Shown one piece after another: positions 1 through 9,662 of a stretch of DNA of 56,577 nucleotides (position 1 is the first letter of the stretch; each line of letters starts with the position of its first letter). A program made the position numbers and the translations under genes. The DNA is from Candidatus Contendibacter odensensis. GTDB taxonomy: Bacteria > Pseudomonadota > Gammaproteobacteria > Competibacterales > Competibacteraceae. The DNA lies in assembly GCA_002747185.1 (NCBI GenBank), contig PDTV01000010.1:1-56577 (forward strand). Direction: 5' to 3'. The notes below the pieces were generated by a model. The model saw nothing but the letters and a program-made list of their open reading frames with translations. It did not search any database and was not told where the DNA came from.

Positions 1-10
1 ACCTCCTGAT

Positions 11-105
11 AGAAAATCTGTCAGCTAAACCTTTAAACCCTATGAAAAATCTTTAAACTATATGGAAAATCTGTAAACTCCTGTGGAAAATCCGTAAACC
101 TTACC
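11..105. repeat. short degenerate tandem repeat, about 20-22 bp units
   Basis: Three adjacent units starting near 43, 63 and 84 share a core close to GAAAATCTGTAAAC. A fourth, weaker unit starts near 11. The spacing is about 20-22 bp, or two helical turns. The units directly repeat and are separated by only a few bases, so this is not a CRISPR. No reading frame covers 1-151. The function is unknown; the array may continue beyond the left edge. Confidence 0.55.
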
Positions 106-151
106 TCCAGCCTCGGGGGTATGCTTCCAATCCCCTGGTTTTCAAGCCCAC

Positions 152-1354
152 CTATAGCACCGATACTCGTGCCACACGCCGCTTGCCCACCTGGTAAACA
201 TGGCGGCTACCAGCGGCTAATCCAAGTGCACGATCCTCTATGCGATTACCATCAATTTTTACTGCACCTTGCTTAATAAGCCGTATTGCTTCAGATGTAC
301 TGGCAACCAAACCTGCTTCCTTCAATAAATTAGCAATCGGTAACTGGCCATCACAAGACAAGACTTGCACCTCAGCTAAATCATCCGGTAGTACACCCTT
401 TTGAAAGCGCTCGATAAAAGCGGCTAAAGCACGTTTTCCAGAATCAACGCCATGGAAACGGGCGACAAGCTCTTCGGCAAGTTTAAATTTGATATCCCTT
501 GGATTGAGCCCCTCATCAGTGACCTGTCGTTTCCATGCCATAATATCTCTAGAAGATCGAAAACTAAGCAACTCGAAGTAGCGCCACATTAAATCATCAG
601 AAATTGACATTAGTTTACCGAACATTTCGTTCGGTTCGTCACGAACACCAATATAATTGTCCAACGACTTGGACATCTTTTGCATGCCATCCAAACCTTC
701 CAGAATCGGCATAGTTAAAACGATTTGCGGTTGTTGACCATAATGTTTCTGCAACTCCCGACCAACCAGCAAGTTGAATTTTTGGTCGGTACCGCCCAGT
801 TCTATATCCGCTCGCATGGCTACTGAATCGTAACCTTGCATGAGGGGATATAAAAATTCGTGAATAGCAATGGGCTGTCCATTGCTGTATCGTTTGCTAA
901 AATCATCCCGCTCCAACATGCGAGCAACGGTATGCTTTGCTGACAGATGGATAAAATCTACTGGCGACATCTGATTAAACCAGCTCGAATTAAACAGGAT
1001 CTCAGTACGCGCAGGATCAAGTATCTTGAATACTTGATCCTGATAAGTCTCGGCGTTAACCAGGATTTGATCACGTGTTAATGGTTTGCGCGTCACATTT
1101 TTACCCGTTGGATCACCGATCATTCCAGTAAAATCGCCAATCAAAAACATGACGTGATGACCAAGATCCTGGAACTGACGCAATTTGTTGATGAGTACGG
1201 TATGCCCTAAATGCAGGTCAGGTGCAGTTGGATCAAAACCGGCTTTAACCCTTAGAGGCTGACCTGTCTTTAACCGATCAATCAATTCTTCTTCAAGCAG
1301 TAAGTCCACCACCCCACGTTTGAGTTGCTCCAATGATTTTTCAAGCGAGTACAT
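152..1354 (-). CDS. tyrS: tyrosyl-tRNA synthetase
   Basis: This cytoplasmic class I aminoacyl-tRNA synthetase charges tRNA-Tyr with tyrosine using ATP. The 400-residue protein has the HIGH-type motif as HLGH at about residues 48-51 and an exact KMSKS loop at about 226-230. The last ~70 residues form an S4-type RNA-binding domain. The length fits the ~400-residue TyrRS subtype common in proteobacteria. It starts at the ATG at 1354, which is preceded by an A/G-rich stretch. It lies downstream of erpA on the same strand, but a strong hairpin at 1405-1448 separates the two, so it probably has its own promoter. Confidence 0.97.
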   Translation of the reverse strand: MYSLEKSLEQLKRGVVDLLLEEELIDRLKTGQPLRVKAGFDPTAPDLHLGHTVLINKLRQFQDLGHHVMFLIGDFTGMIGDPTGKNVTRKPLTRDQILVNAETYQDQVFKILDPARTEILFNSSWFNQMSPVDFIHLSAKHTVARMLERDDFSKRYSNGQPIAIHEFLYPLMQGYDSVAMRADIELGGTDQKFNLLVGRELQKHYGQQPQIVLTMPILEGLDGMQKMSKSLDNYIGVRDEPNEMFGKLMSISDDLMWRYFELLSFRSSRDIMAWKRQVTDEGLNPRDIKFKLAEELVARFHGVDSGKRALAAFIERFQKGVLPDDLAEVQVLSCDGQLPIANLLKEAGLVASTSEAIRLIKQGAVKIDGNRIEDRALGLAAGSRHVYQVGKRRVARVSVL

Positions 1355-1393
1355 ACATTCATTTTCCTTAAAAATGAAAATTTACCAAACAAA

Positions 1394-1448
1394 AACACAG
1401 ATAACCCGCACGTGACAACCCCTAACAGCTATGGTTGCCACGTGCGGG
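1394..1448 (-). terminator. Rho-independent terminator after erpA
   Basis: A 16-bp inverted repeat (arms 1405-1420 and 1433-1448, one mismatch) has a 12-nt loop. Read on the minus strand, it follows the erpA stop and is followed by a T-rich run containing TTTTTG. It sits between erpA and tyrS, so it should end the erpA transcript and uncouple tyrS from it. Confidence 0.75.
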
Positions 1449-1525
1449 AGAATTCTAGTTCTACTTTGAGGGATGGTATCCGTCTTGGCGACTATTAATA
1501 TCGCACAACGGCATAAAGAGAAAAA

Positions 1526-1888
1526 TCAGGCAGAAAACGAAGAACCACAACCACAGGTTGTCACCGCATTGGGGTTGCGAATCACAAACTGGGCGCCTTC
1601 CAATCCTTCGGTATAATCAATCTCGGCACCGGTAAGATACTGAAAACTCATAGGATCAATAAGTAATTGTACGCCGTGATTCTCTACTACGGTATCACCT
1701 TCAGTAACCGACTCGTCAAAGGTGAAACCGTATTGAAAACCTGAGCACCCGCCACCAGAAACAAAAACACGTAGCTTTAAATCAGGGTTGGCCTCTTCTT
1801 CCAGAAGATCCTTAACCTTCAGTGCCGCAGCATCAGTGAATAACAGTGGACTTTCGGCAGGGTTAAATGTCTCAACACTTGCATTCAT
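1526..1888 (-). CDS. erpA: iron-sulfur cluster insertion protein ErpA
   Basis: This A-type carrier delivers Fe-S clusters to apoproteins such as the isoprenoid enzymes IspG and IspH (known for the E. coli family member). The 120-residue product carries the three cluster-binding cysteines in family spacing: C48, followed by C112 and C114 in a CGC motif near the C-terminus. The frame stays open up to 2032, but the ATG at 1888 is chosen because it has a GAGAGG ribosome binding site just upstream and gives the normal family length. argC lies upstream on the same strand with a 94-bp gap. Confidence 0.95.
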   Translation of the reverse strand: MNASVETFNPAESPLLFTDAAALKVKDLLEEEANPDLKLRVFVSGGGCSGFQYGFTFDESVTEGDTVVENHGVQLLIDPMSFQYLTGAEIDYTEGLEGAQFVIRNPNAVTTCGCGSSFSA

Positions 1889-1982
1889 AACGCTATTCCT
1901 CTCAGCTATTTTGAAAAAATTGTCTAATTGTTGACCTCTTGAGTCAAGATATATTCTGTTACAACCCGTTTCGCTAAACACA

Positions 1983-3014
1983 TCAAGGCAACAATGCAAT
2001 TCCTTCAAGTCCAGTGGTTTCGGGTAAATCAAACATTAGATTCATGTTCTGTACCGCTTGTCCTGCGGCACCTTTGACCAGATTATCGATCACCGACAAT
2101 ACCAGTACGGTCTTACCCTCTTGTGGTCGATGCACAGCAAGCCGACATGTATTTGCGCCACGAACGCTGCGGGTTTCAGGATGAGATTTTGCCGGTAATA
2201 CGTCAACGAATGCTTCATTTGCATAACGGTGCTCAAACAATGTTTGCAAGTCTACATCAAGCGTGGTCAAGGTAGCGTACAATGTGGCATGGATACCACG
2301 AACCATCGGCGCTAGATGTGGCACAAAGACCAGCTCCACTGAATCACCTGAGGCTGCTGACAAACCCTGCTGAATTTCGGGCAAATGACGGTGTCCGGAC
2401 ACGCTATAGGCCTTAAAATTCTCACTCGCCTCGCATAACAGCATCCCTGTATCTGCCTTACGCCCAGCACCACTAACCCCTGATTTGGCATCCGCAATCA
2501 ACGAGCAGGGATCAATAATATCGGCCTCAATCAATGGCAAAAAACCTAGTTGTACCGCTGTCGGGTAACAGCCTGGATTGGCAACCAGGCATGCATCGCG
2601 AATTGCATCGCGGTTCACTTCAGGTAAACCATAAACCGCTTCGGCTAATAAATCTGCACAGGCATGTGGCATGCCATACCATTGTTCCCAGGCATCAGCA
2701 CTACGCAGGCGAAAGTCGGCCGCCAAGTCGATTACTTTTACGCCTGCGTCTAACAGCGATGGTACACTCTTCATCGCAGTACCGTTCGGTGTGGCATAAA
2801 ACACGACCTCACAATTTTGCAATACCGACTTGTCCGGCTCTACAAAAGCCAAATCGACCCGGCCACGCAGATTAGGAAAAAGATCACTAACCTTTACGCC
2901 TTTCTCGCCTCGTGAGGTGATAGCGGTCAACTCGACCATCGGGTGCGCTGCCAGCAACCGTAGCAACTCAACACCCGTGTAACCGGTACCACCTACTATC
3001 CCTACCTTGATCAT
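1983..3014 (-). CDS. argC: N-acetyl-gamma-glutamyl-phosphate reductase
   Basis: This enzyme catalyses the third step of arginine synthesis, the NADPH-dependent reduction of N-acetylglutamyl phosphate to the semialdehyde. At 343 residues it has the usual family length. The nucleotide-binding motif GGTGYTG lies at residues 8-14, the catalytic Cys is C149 in NPGCYP, and the conserved SGHRH segment lies near 206-210. No other arg gene is nearby. The argC-erpA neighbourhood is common in beta- and gammaproteobacteria. Confidence 0.97.
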   Translation of the reverse strand: MIKVGIVGGTGYTGVELLRLLAAHPMVELTAITSRGEKGVKVSDLFPNLRGRVDLAFVEPDKSVLQNCEVVFYATPNGTAMKSVPSLLDAGVKVIDLAADFRLRSADAWEQWYGMPHACADLLAEAVYGLPEVNRDAIRDACLVANPGCYPTAVQLGFLPLIEADIIDPCSLIADAKSGVSGAGRKADTGMLLCEASENFKAYSVSGHRHLPEIQQGLSAASGDSVELVFVPHLAPMVRGIHATLYATLTTLDVDLQTLFEHRYANEAFVDVLPAKSHPETRSVRGANTCRLAVHRPQEGKTVLVLSVIDNLVKGAAGQAVQNMNLMFDLPETTGLEGIALLP

Positions 3015-3203
3015 TTCTATACCTACCCATCAATAACCCAAACATATTTATCATAACGGCATTCACTTTCAGCAGGAAACAGTTTGGTTCAGGCATAATC
3101 AAATACACCAATAGCTTTAAAATGACGGTCGTTGCTTATCTTGAAATCACAGTGGATAACCACGCCGACACCCTAACCAAACCTTTATCGGAGATAAAAC
3201 CCT

Positions 3204-3704
3204 GTGAAACTTAATCGGGAAACCATTATCGCAAGCATTGCTGTGCTCGCCATTCTGATCTGCATAACAGCCTGGTTGATGCCAAGTGGTCTGAGTCAAG
3301 CCCCATCAGTGGCAGGAAAAACACTTGATAATCGTACGTTGACACTAAAACAATTGCGCGGCAAACCAGTGCTAATAACCTTTTGGGCAACATCATGTCC
3401 ATCTTGCATCAAGGAAATACCTCACCTCATCAAGCTTTACCGGGAATTCAGGCCCAAGGGATTGGAGATTATTGGAGTCGCCATGGCTTACGATCCTCCA
3501 CAGCAAGTACGCGCTACGGTTAAACAGCGGCAAATTCCCTACCCAATTATTCTGGATAAGGATGCACACATCGCACAAGCATTCGACAATGTACGATTGA
3601 CACCCACTTCAGTCCTGGTGTCACCGAAGGGTCGAATTATTCATTATCAGCTTGGGCCACTCGATATGTCCAGGCTGCGTAATGCAATTGCAGACATGCT
3701 ATAG
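3204..3704 (+). CDS. membrane-anchored thioredoxin-like protein (TlpA/ResA type)
   Basis: This is a 166-residue protein with an uncleaved signal anchor at about residues 8-26, followed by a periplasmic thioredoxin fold. The active site is CPSC (C65, C68) in a WATSCPSC context, and a cis-proline loop appears as LTPTS. This pattern fits thiol-disulfide oxidoreductases of the TlpA/ResA/CcmG group, which reduce disulfides in periplasmic clients, often during cytochrome c maturation. No cytochrome maturation genes are adjacent, so the client is unknown. It is divergent from argC, with a 189-bp intergenic region. A GGAG-containing site lies upstream of the start. Confidence 0.88.
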   Translation: MKLNRETIIASIAVLAILICITAWLMPSGLSQAPSVAGKTLDNRTLTLKQLRGKPVLITFWATSCPSCIKEIPHLIKLYREFRPKGLEIIGVAMAYDPPQQVRATVKQRQIPYPIILDKDAHIAQAFDNVRLTPTSVLVSPKGRIIHYQLGPLDMSRLRNAIADML

Positions 3705-3745
3705 CACCCTAAATGTTACATCAGCAAATTGTGTGGCGCTTTAGA

Positions 3746-4930
3746 TTAATTGAAATGGGCATCGGCCTGTTGCAAATGCTCGCAGGCTTGATCAAGATCA
3801 GCATGACAACGCATTACCCAAGCATCGCCCCAAAAAAAATTACAGCTGGTTTCCGCCCGAAGAACTCGCCAATGTGCCTCTTCCAGCAAACGGGATAACT
3901 CTGGATTCTGTGAGCCAATGTTGGCCGCATTTTGCAGGGCCACTTGCACTGCCTGGCTGATTTCATTCACACGAGTCAACGCTTTTCGCTGTGCTGGCGT
4001 TCCCGTCCACTGAACAAAATGATCACCATGACCCGGGGTGTTCCAGGTGCCTGACCCGACTGTCACCTCACCGCTTGCACCGAAACGGTCAAGATAATCC
4101 TTAATAAAAATGGGCTGAATGGCTTGGTGATCGGCATTCGCCTGTCCTATCAGTGGTTTGTAGAAAACATCCCAGAAATTACTATCAGGCGTAGCGCCAC
4201 GAAAACAGGCACAGTTTTGACCATCAGTACCGGTTGTTACCAATGGTGGAAAATCACAACCCCTGGTACGTTTTTGAACTTCTTGTTCAAATTGCCCAAA
4301 TGTCATACCTTTTTCCTGGGCACTGGATAAGTCGTGATCTCGCACAACCACAATGATTTCTTGATCGCCAAATCGAGCGATGTGTGGCTGATAAAGCAAC
4401 GCTTCTTGCTTCATTGCTGTCACCGGCTTGACATGCTCACTATCGACCATCACAAATGAATATCCACACCGCCGTAACAAGGGAATCATCTCCATACAAA
4501 ATCCCATATCGGGTGGATAAAATCCCTGAAAATCGCTATTGACAAATTGGCGGCGGGCAATAGTTTTCCATCGCTCCAACTGCGTATCCCAATCGGCTGG
4601 AGGAATTAACGGCATTACCGGGTGATAGTAGGCACCACCCAGAATATCAATGATGTTGGTATTGTGCAGATGCCAAAGCAAGAGATTGCAATCGACTATC
4701 CCATAAGCACGACTTTGAAAATCCGACTGCATCAAAGTCTCTAGCAACGTACCAGACAGGGCCAGGTTAACACGACCCACATCTTGATAATCCAGCAATG
4801 AACGAGGGATACGATCCATGGCCAGCAAGATTTCCCTTGCTTCCCATTCATCGTGTACTAACAAATGATCCAGATTGCCATGAGGCTGGTGCAAGCTCAA
4901 CACCAAAGCATGATAGCGTGTATTTGCCAT
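3746..4930 (-). CDS. glycoside hydrolase family 57-like protein with Asp at the nucleophile position
   Basis: The 394-residue protein has the GH57 HQP motif at residues 14-16 and an aspartate in TDGQ (D236) that fits the family's acid/base site. The segment aligning with the neighbouring paralogue's SPSEMAL reads PPDMGF, so the usual nucleophile Glu is replaced by D141. GH57 enzymes include amylases, 4-alpha-glucanotransferases and branching enzymes; this copy may be impaired or have a changed mechanism. The ATG at 4930 is chosen for its AAGGGGGAG site. It is the last gene of a minus-strand run with GH13, glgA and a second GH57 gene, so a role in alpha-glucan metabolism is inferred. Confidence 0.8.
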   Translation of the reverse strand: MANTRYHALVLSLHQPHGNLDHLLVHDEWEAREILLAMDRIPRSLLDYQDVGRVNLALSGTLLETLMQSDFQSRAYGIVDCNLLLWHLHNTNIIDILGGAYYHPVMPLIPPADWDTQLERWKTIARRQFVNSDFQGFYPPDMGFCMEMIPLLRRCGYSFVMVDSEHVKPVTAMKQEALLYQPHIARFGDQEIIVVVRDHDLSSAQEKGMTFGQFEQEVQKRTRGCDFPPLVTTGTDGQNCACFRGATPDSNFWDVFYKPLIGQANADHQAIQPIFIKDYLDRFGASGEVTVGSGTWNTPGHGDHFVQWTGTPAQRKALTRVNEISQAVQVALQNAANIGSQNPELSRLLEEAHWRVLRAETSCNFFWGDAWVMRCHADLDQACEHLQQADAHFN

Positions 4931-5052
4931 GACGCTGCTCCCCCTTAAATAACAGCCATCGTGTTTCATTTTAAACTGCATAAAACACACTATGACCGTT
5001 GATTTCTCATATAGTCACTTAGATAACCGATACAGCGAACCCTCTCAGACCA

Positions 5053-6516
5053 TTAAAAGTCATGCTCAACAATTGACTCAGCACGCCGACAAAGCTCCCG
5101 GCCATAATCTGTCCACAATCCTTGTCCCCAATAACGATAACAACTGGTCTGTGAACTCATTAAATAGAATAGTGCATTACGGTAACGCGGGTCTGCTGTA
5201 GAAACACCGGGCTCCAATACTTTCTCGTGGAACCTTGAGCTGGCTTTTTCCATGGGGCCAAGCACGTTGTCATAGCCTTGTACCCAAGAAATATTATTTG
5301 TCCAGCTTCCTCCATCCATGTGAAAACGATCATCTTCCTGTTTCAGTTCGGCAATAACCTGCTCCAGTTTTTCTGCGCCATCACCCGGCGTAAAGCGATC
5401 CCAAATTTGCTTCTGGAATAATGGCTGAAGTGTTGGCAGGTCTGATGGCTGAATACCCGAAGCAAACAGATGTTCAAGATATTCTGTTCCATTCATGATA
5501 GGTGAATCTGATCCTGAAGCTTCGTTGATCGTTTCAAAGAACTTGCCAGGAAACTCGTTCATCATTACCCCACCGTTTTCACCATCCGCAATTTGCGTGA
5601 CCAATGGTGGTACTGATTGTCCAGACAAGTCCCAGCGTGACAAACTTTTGGCTTCATAGTAGGGCTGCATTTGTGCCACTAGCTTGGTATCACTACCCTG
5701 TGTTTTGACCAGAGCAATCATACTGACCGTTTCACCTTTGGAATTGGTACACACCAGACGATGTGGCAAATGCTTGCGCTCTGGTGCCCAGCCATTTTCT
5801 GGTTGCTCAACCGTATGCTCTTGCACCAGCAGCCACTGATAGCCGCAATCCACCAACGTCTTGATATACTCATAAGCAATATCAGGATGGCTAGGCAGCG
5901 CCATTTCTGATGGTGAGAACCCACGAACCCTTGCTAGCGCGTCCAATCCGAAAATTGCTGCAAAGTGATGCTGCCACGCCTTAACGTGCAGCCGAAAATC
6001 CTGCACTGGTGTCGAAGGCGCCACCGCATGGCCCCATGGGCAGCCCAACCACTCGACACCTCGACGAAAATCATGGTTGCACGTTACATTCTTGAGTGCA
6101 TCGAACACATCATCGAGACCCATATCCCGCAAGCCATGGAACAATGTGCCGGAGTACTCCAGCATGACTCGCGGCTCCTTGCCTTCACTAATCAACTGTG
6201 GAACAAATTCACCGATTCGTTTATAGCACCAATGGAAAACCGGCGCATTGTAATTATCACCAATCCCTTGATTATCCATCATATATTTCAGGTTGCTAAT
6301 AACACTCGCAGTCTGTAAATCGCCACCACCGGCAGGAATCAGCGGTTGATGCATATGCAATGCTATCGCACAGGCACTGCGGATACGCCCGAAGTCGATC
6401 CGACTTTCCGGTAGAAAAACCGGCTGCTCACGGGTCGTTTGCAGCGTATCCTCAATCAAGGATTCCGAGCCACAAATATTTGGCAAACCATCAATATATT
6501 CAGAAAGTTGGGTCAT
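5053..6516 (-). CDS. glycoside hydrolase family 57 protein
   Basis: The 487-residue GH57 protein has HQP at residues 56-58, the predicted nucleophile E204 in SPSEMAL, and the predicted acid/base D311 in ADGENGG. All the key catalytic positions I can locate are therefore present. It is predicted to act on alpha-1,4-glucans as an amylase, glucanotransferase or branching enzyme; the sequence alone does not tell which. Translation is placed at the ATG at 6516, preceded by GGGAGAA; an in-frame extension reaches 6615 without a better site. It follows glgA by 90 bp and precedes the GH57 paralogue on the same strand, suggesting one operon. Confidence 0.87.
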   Translation of the reverse strand: MTQLSEYIDGLPNICGSESLIEDTLQTTREQPVFLPESRIDFGRIRSACAIALHMHQPLIPAGGGDLQTASVISNLKYMMDNQGIGDNYNAPVFHWCYKRIGEFVPQLISEGKEPRVMLEYSGTLFHGLRDMGLDDVFDALKNVTCNHDFRRGVEWLGCPWGHAVAPSTPVQDFRLHVKAWQHHFAAIFGLDALARVRGFSPSEMALPSHPDIAYEYIKTLVDCGYQWLLVQEHTVEQPENGWAPERKHLPHRLVCTNSKGETVSMIALVKTQGSDTKLVAQMQPYYEAKSLSRWDLSGQSVPPLVTQIADGENGGVMMNEFPGKFFETINEASGSDSPIMNGTEYLEHLFASGIQPSDLPTLQPLFQKQIWDRFTPGDGAEKLEQVIAELKQEDDRFHMDGGSWTNNISWVQGYDNVLGPMEKASSRFHEKVLEPGVSTADPRYRNALFYLMSSQTSCYRYWGQGLWTDYGRELCRRAESIVEHDF

Positions 6517-6605
6517 TGCGTGGTGTTCTCCCAGCAAGTTTTCAAGAGCAAGGCGAGATCGGGTGTCCTGCCTTGAATGTAGGGCAATGGACACAAAATA
6601 ATGAT

Positions 6606-8078
6606 TTACTTGCAACGGATGTGTTCATAAATATTCATATAATCCTGTCCAGGCCGACACCATGAATAATCACAACTCATCCCGTGCATCATCAGTTGGC
6701 GGAAATCATTGGGGAAGTCAAACCACAAACGAATCGCACGATACATCGCTGACTCGATTCCAGCATGATCCGGTTGATGAAACACAAAGCCATTGCGCTC
6801 TTCCCACGGCTTTTCAGAATAATCTTTATCAAATACAGTGTCTTTAAGCCCACCAACGGCTCGCACAATAGGTACAGTACCGTATTTGAGCGAGATCATC
6901 TGGGTCAAGCCACAAGGCTCAAACAGACTCGGCATAACAATCATATCTGCACCAGCGTAGATCAGGTGCGATAACTCCTCATCGAAACCCAGTTCCAGGT
7001 GACAATCAGCACTGTCGTTCAGGTGGCGTTTCAGATTCCAGAAGTGATGATTGATATGCGGATCAGGGCTAGAACCTAACAATACGAATTGTGCGTGCTG
7101 ACGCAGTGCATAAAAAAGCGCATGGTGAATAAGATCAACACCTTTTTGGCTATCTAGCCGCCCAACATACGCAATGACGGGCTTGTATTCCTTACTCAAC
7201 CACAAACGATCACACAATGCTTCCTTGTTTTTATACTTGTCATCAAGTGTCTCGATACCATAGTGAGCGGGTATATGTGGATCAATCTCTGGATTCCAGA
7301 CCTCGTAATCAATCCCGTTAAGAACCCCGCCAAACTTGCTTCCATGCACATTCAGTGTATGACCGAGCCCGCCACCCTGATCGGTATAACGCGCCTCGTG
7401 TGCATGAGTTGGTGATACTGTCGTGACAAAATTGGAATAAACAACACCCCCTTTCATCAGGTTGACTGCCGTGTGATTCAGATCATCGCGCAAACGGTCC
7501 GTATTGAAATAATGCGCAATATCTGTCAGGCCAGTCGCCCGCAAGGGAGAGTCGCCGGTTAATCCCTGATGCTTAAAGTTATGAATGGTATAGCAAATCC
7601 GCTGCCGATCCAAACCGCCTCTTGCATATTGCTCAAACAGCAATACCGGAACCAAACCGGTTTGCCAATCATGGCAATGAATAATATCAGGACGACGATT
7701 ATCCTGAAGCAGAAACTCTAGCGCGGCCTTACTAAAAAATGCAAAGCGGCTGATATCGTCAGAGAAGCCGTAAAAATGCCCACGGTTAAAGAAATTATCT
7801 TGAGAATGTGGCTCAATGAGAAAGCACTTGCGGCCATGAGCAAAACCGAACCATACCGAACAGTGAATTGCACCGTCATACCAGGGAACCCATAAATCCG
7901 GCATGGTAATTTGTAGACCCCAAATCTGATCATAGCGCATGCAATCATATTTTGGCAGGACAAGATGAACTTCGTTGCCTCGAATTTCCAATTCACGACT
8001 CAGGCCAAAAATCACATCAGCCAATCCGCCGACCTTCGCTACAGGCGCACATTCGGAGGCAATCTGCACAATGTACAT
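6606..8078 (-). CDS. glgA: glycogen synthase (GT5, ADP-glucose type)
   Basis: This enzyme transfers glucose from ADP-glucose to the non-reducing end of an alpha-1,4-glucan. The 490-residue protein has the two GT-B halves. The N-terminal substrate motif is KVGGLADV at residues 15-22 (KTGGLADV in E. coli), and the C-terminal half carries EPCGLTQ and VGGLKDT. An AAGGACG site precedes the ATG at 8078. It is flanked by a GH13 gene upstream and two GH57 genes downstream. No glgC, glgB or glgP is visible here, so ADP-glucose must be supplied by a gene elsewhere. Confidence 0.95.
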   Translation of the reverse strand: MYIVQIASECAPVAKVGGLADVIFGLSRELEIRGNEVHLVLPKYDCMRYDQIWGLQITMPDLWVPWYDGAIHCSVWFGFAHGRKCFLIEPHSQDNFFNRGHFYGFSDDISRFAFFSKAALEFLLQDNRRPDIIHCHDWQTGLVPVLLFEQYARGGLDRQRICYTIHNFKHQGLTGDSPLRATGLTDIAHYFNTDRLRDDLNHTAVNLMKGGVVYSNFVTTVSPTHAHEARYTDQGGGLGHTLNVHGSKFGGVLNGIDYEVWNPEIDPHIPAHYGIETLDDKYKNKEALCDRLWLSKEYKPVIAYVGRLDSQKGVDLIHHALFYALRQHAQFVLLGSSPDPHINHHFWNLKRHLNDSADCHLELGFDEELSHLIYAGADMIVMPSLFEPCGLTQMISLKYGTVPIVRAVGGLKDTVFDKDYSEKPWEERNGFVFHQPDHAGIESAMYRAIRLWFDFPNDFRQLMMHGMSCDYSWCRPGQDYMNIYEHIRCK

Positions 8079-8169
8079 AAATTTTCGTCCTTAACTTTTT
8101 ATTTAAGCCCGGGCGCGACAAGCCAATCCGTCATCGCCCCAAAAAACCCAGCACAGCAACGCTTCCCTA

Positions 8170-9450
8170 TTATTTATGATGATCACGGCTAGCAACCATG
8201 ACAAAAGCCTGGCCCGGTCGCAGATCATACGAAAATGGTTTTGGAATATATTCCAGGGGATATTCTGGTGATACATCCTGCAAAGGAGCACCTGCCTGAA
8301 TATAAGTGCCCAGATTATCTGCATAGAAATACTGATGGTTCCATGGATCCTTGTTCAGAATAATCAGGGCCTCTTCTTGGGTTTTGGCCGATGCTTTCCA
8401 CATCAGCAAAATATTGGGGTTCTGGTAAGGTAAAAGGGTGGTTGGGCACTCTTCCTGAAAAATGACATACTGGCGTTTGACGGTATTAACGGCAGTAATA
8501 AATTCGCGCAGATCAATATTCGGCTGCTCCCAATCATTGGGTCGGGTCTCAACGACATGTAGCCGACGGCGAAATCCAAACTCGAACCCCATGGGAATCA
8601 TCGAACCTGCGGAAAATAATGCAGCAAACAGGTAGCGCTGCTTCATGGCTTCCACATTACCATCGACTTCCTGAAACAGTCGTTCAGTATCATGACTTTC
8701 GGGGAAGCTAATAGACAGCGTAGTCTCGCGCACAAGCTGATACTGTTCCATCAACCAGGCACCGTGAAAATCCCACCATTTCGAGCTGTTGAATACATAA
8801 TCAAAACCCGCTAGCGCCGTTTGTTTGGTCTGATCGGCAGTACAACCCAAAGTTTCGGCAGTGAACAATGTGTCAGGATATTTTTGCCGTACTTCCTTAA
8901 TCAGCCGACTCCAGGTATGCCCAGGAATCTGATAGGCGGCATCGCAACGAAACCCCTTGAATCCAAGATCCAGCAAGTACTGGACAATTTTGTAAAAGTA
9001 CTGGTAGAGACCTTCCTGATCGGAGGTGCCCTCGTGATTGAATAACGCTAGATCACCCCAGACAACCTTGTGGCCATCTTCCATACAAAATGGATGAGCA
9101 ATACTACCATCCTCTTCATGGACAAACCATTCTGGGTGTTGGTGGGTGAGATCAGCATCGAAGGCACAGTGATTAATGACCAAATCAACCATCACCTTAA
9201 GGCCGAGCGAGTCAGCCGTCGACAAAGCGGCCTTAAGCTGTTTTTCAGGGGAAAGCCTGGCTTCTGCATCAACAATCAATGGATTCAGTTGAAAGTAGTC
9301 CACAATGGAATACAAGCTGCCTGAGTAGCCCGGCTTCTGAACAGAATTGACGAACACCCAGTCAAATCCCATATCAGCGGCCCTTTTAAAATGGGGTTCC
9401 CAGTTTTCACAATGACCCGCCAGCAACGGAAAAAGGTTGTAGATCAGCAT
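8170..9450 (-). CDS. GH13 alpha-amylase family protein
   Basis: The 426-residue protein has an alpha-amylase-type TIM barrel. Region I is DLVINH (89-94), region II GFRCDAA contains nucleophile D170, region III AETLG contains acid/base E199, and region IV ESHDTE contains the H253-D254 pair. All catalytic positions are therefore present. It is compact, with no N-terminal carbohydrate-binding module, which argues against GlgB and against GlgE (normally well over 600 residues). No signal peptide is visible, so it should act on intracellular glucan. It is the first gene of the cluster with glgA and two GH57 genes. Substrate and linkage specificity are unknown. Confidence 0.87.
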   Translation of the reverse strand: MLIYNLFPLLAGHCENWEPHFKRAADMGFDWVFVNSVQKPGYSGSLYSIVDYFQLNPLIVDAEARLSPEKQLKAALSTADSLGLKVMVDLVINHCAFDADLTHQHPEWFVHEEDGSIAHPFCMEDGHKVVWGDLALFNHEGTSDQEGLYQYFYKIVQYLLDLGFKGFRCDAAYQIPGHTWSRLIKEVRQKYPDTLFTAETLGCTADQTKQTALAGFDYVFNSSKWWDFHGAWLMEQYQLVRETTLSISFPESHDTERLFQEVDGNVEAMKQRYLFAALFSAGSMIPMGFEFGFRRRLHVVETRPNDWEQPNIDLREFITAVNTVKRQYVIFQEECPTTLLPYQNPNILLMWKASAKTQEEALIILNKDPWNHQYFYADNLGTYIQAGAPLQDVSPEYPLEYIPKPFSYDLRPGQAFVMVASRDHHK

Positions 9451-9662
9451 TAACAGCTCCCCTGAAATTCTCTCAATTTAATGTTTTACTTAAAGTTGTC
9501 GTGCACTCAATGGTAAGCTCCGGCGACCTCAGAGACCTTAAATCTTTAAAGGGAATCGTATCATGAAACCCTTGGATAACAGCAGTACGGTTCCTCATCG
9601 TGCTTATCGCATCCATAACAGCAAATGCACTGTTACGATACAATGGGTCAAAATATTAAAGC

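Noticed and set aside
11..105. Possible CRISPR array
   Set aside because: Units directly follow one another with no unique spacers of about 30 bp, and they are degenerate.
1889..2032. N-terminal extension of ErpA
   Set aside because: Residues upstream of 1888 have no family similarity, and a good ribosome binding site precedes 1888.
8170..9450. GlgE maltosyltransferase or GlgB branching enzyme
   Set aside because: 426 residues is far too short for either, and the N-terminal modules of both are absent.
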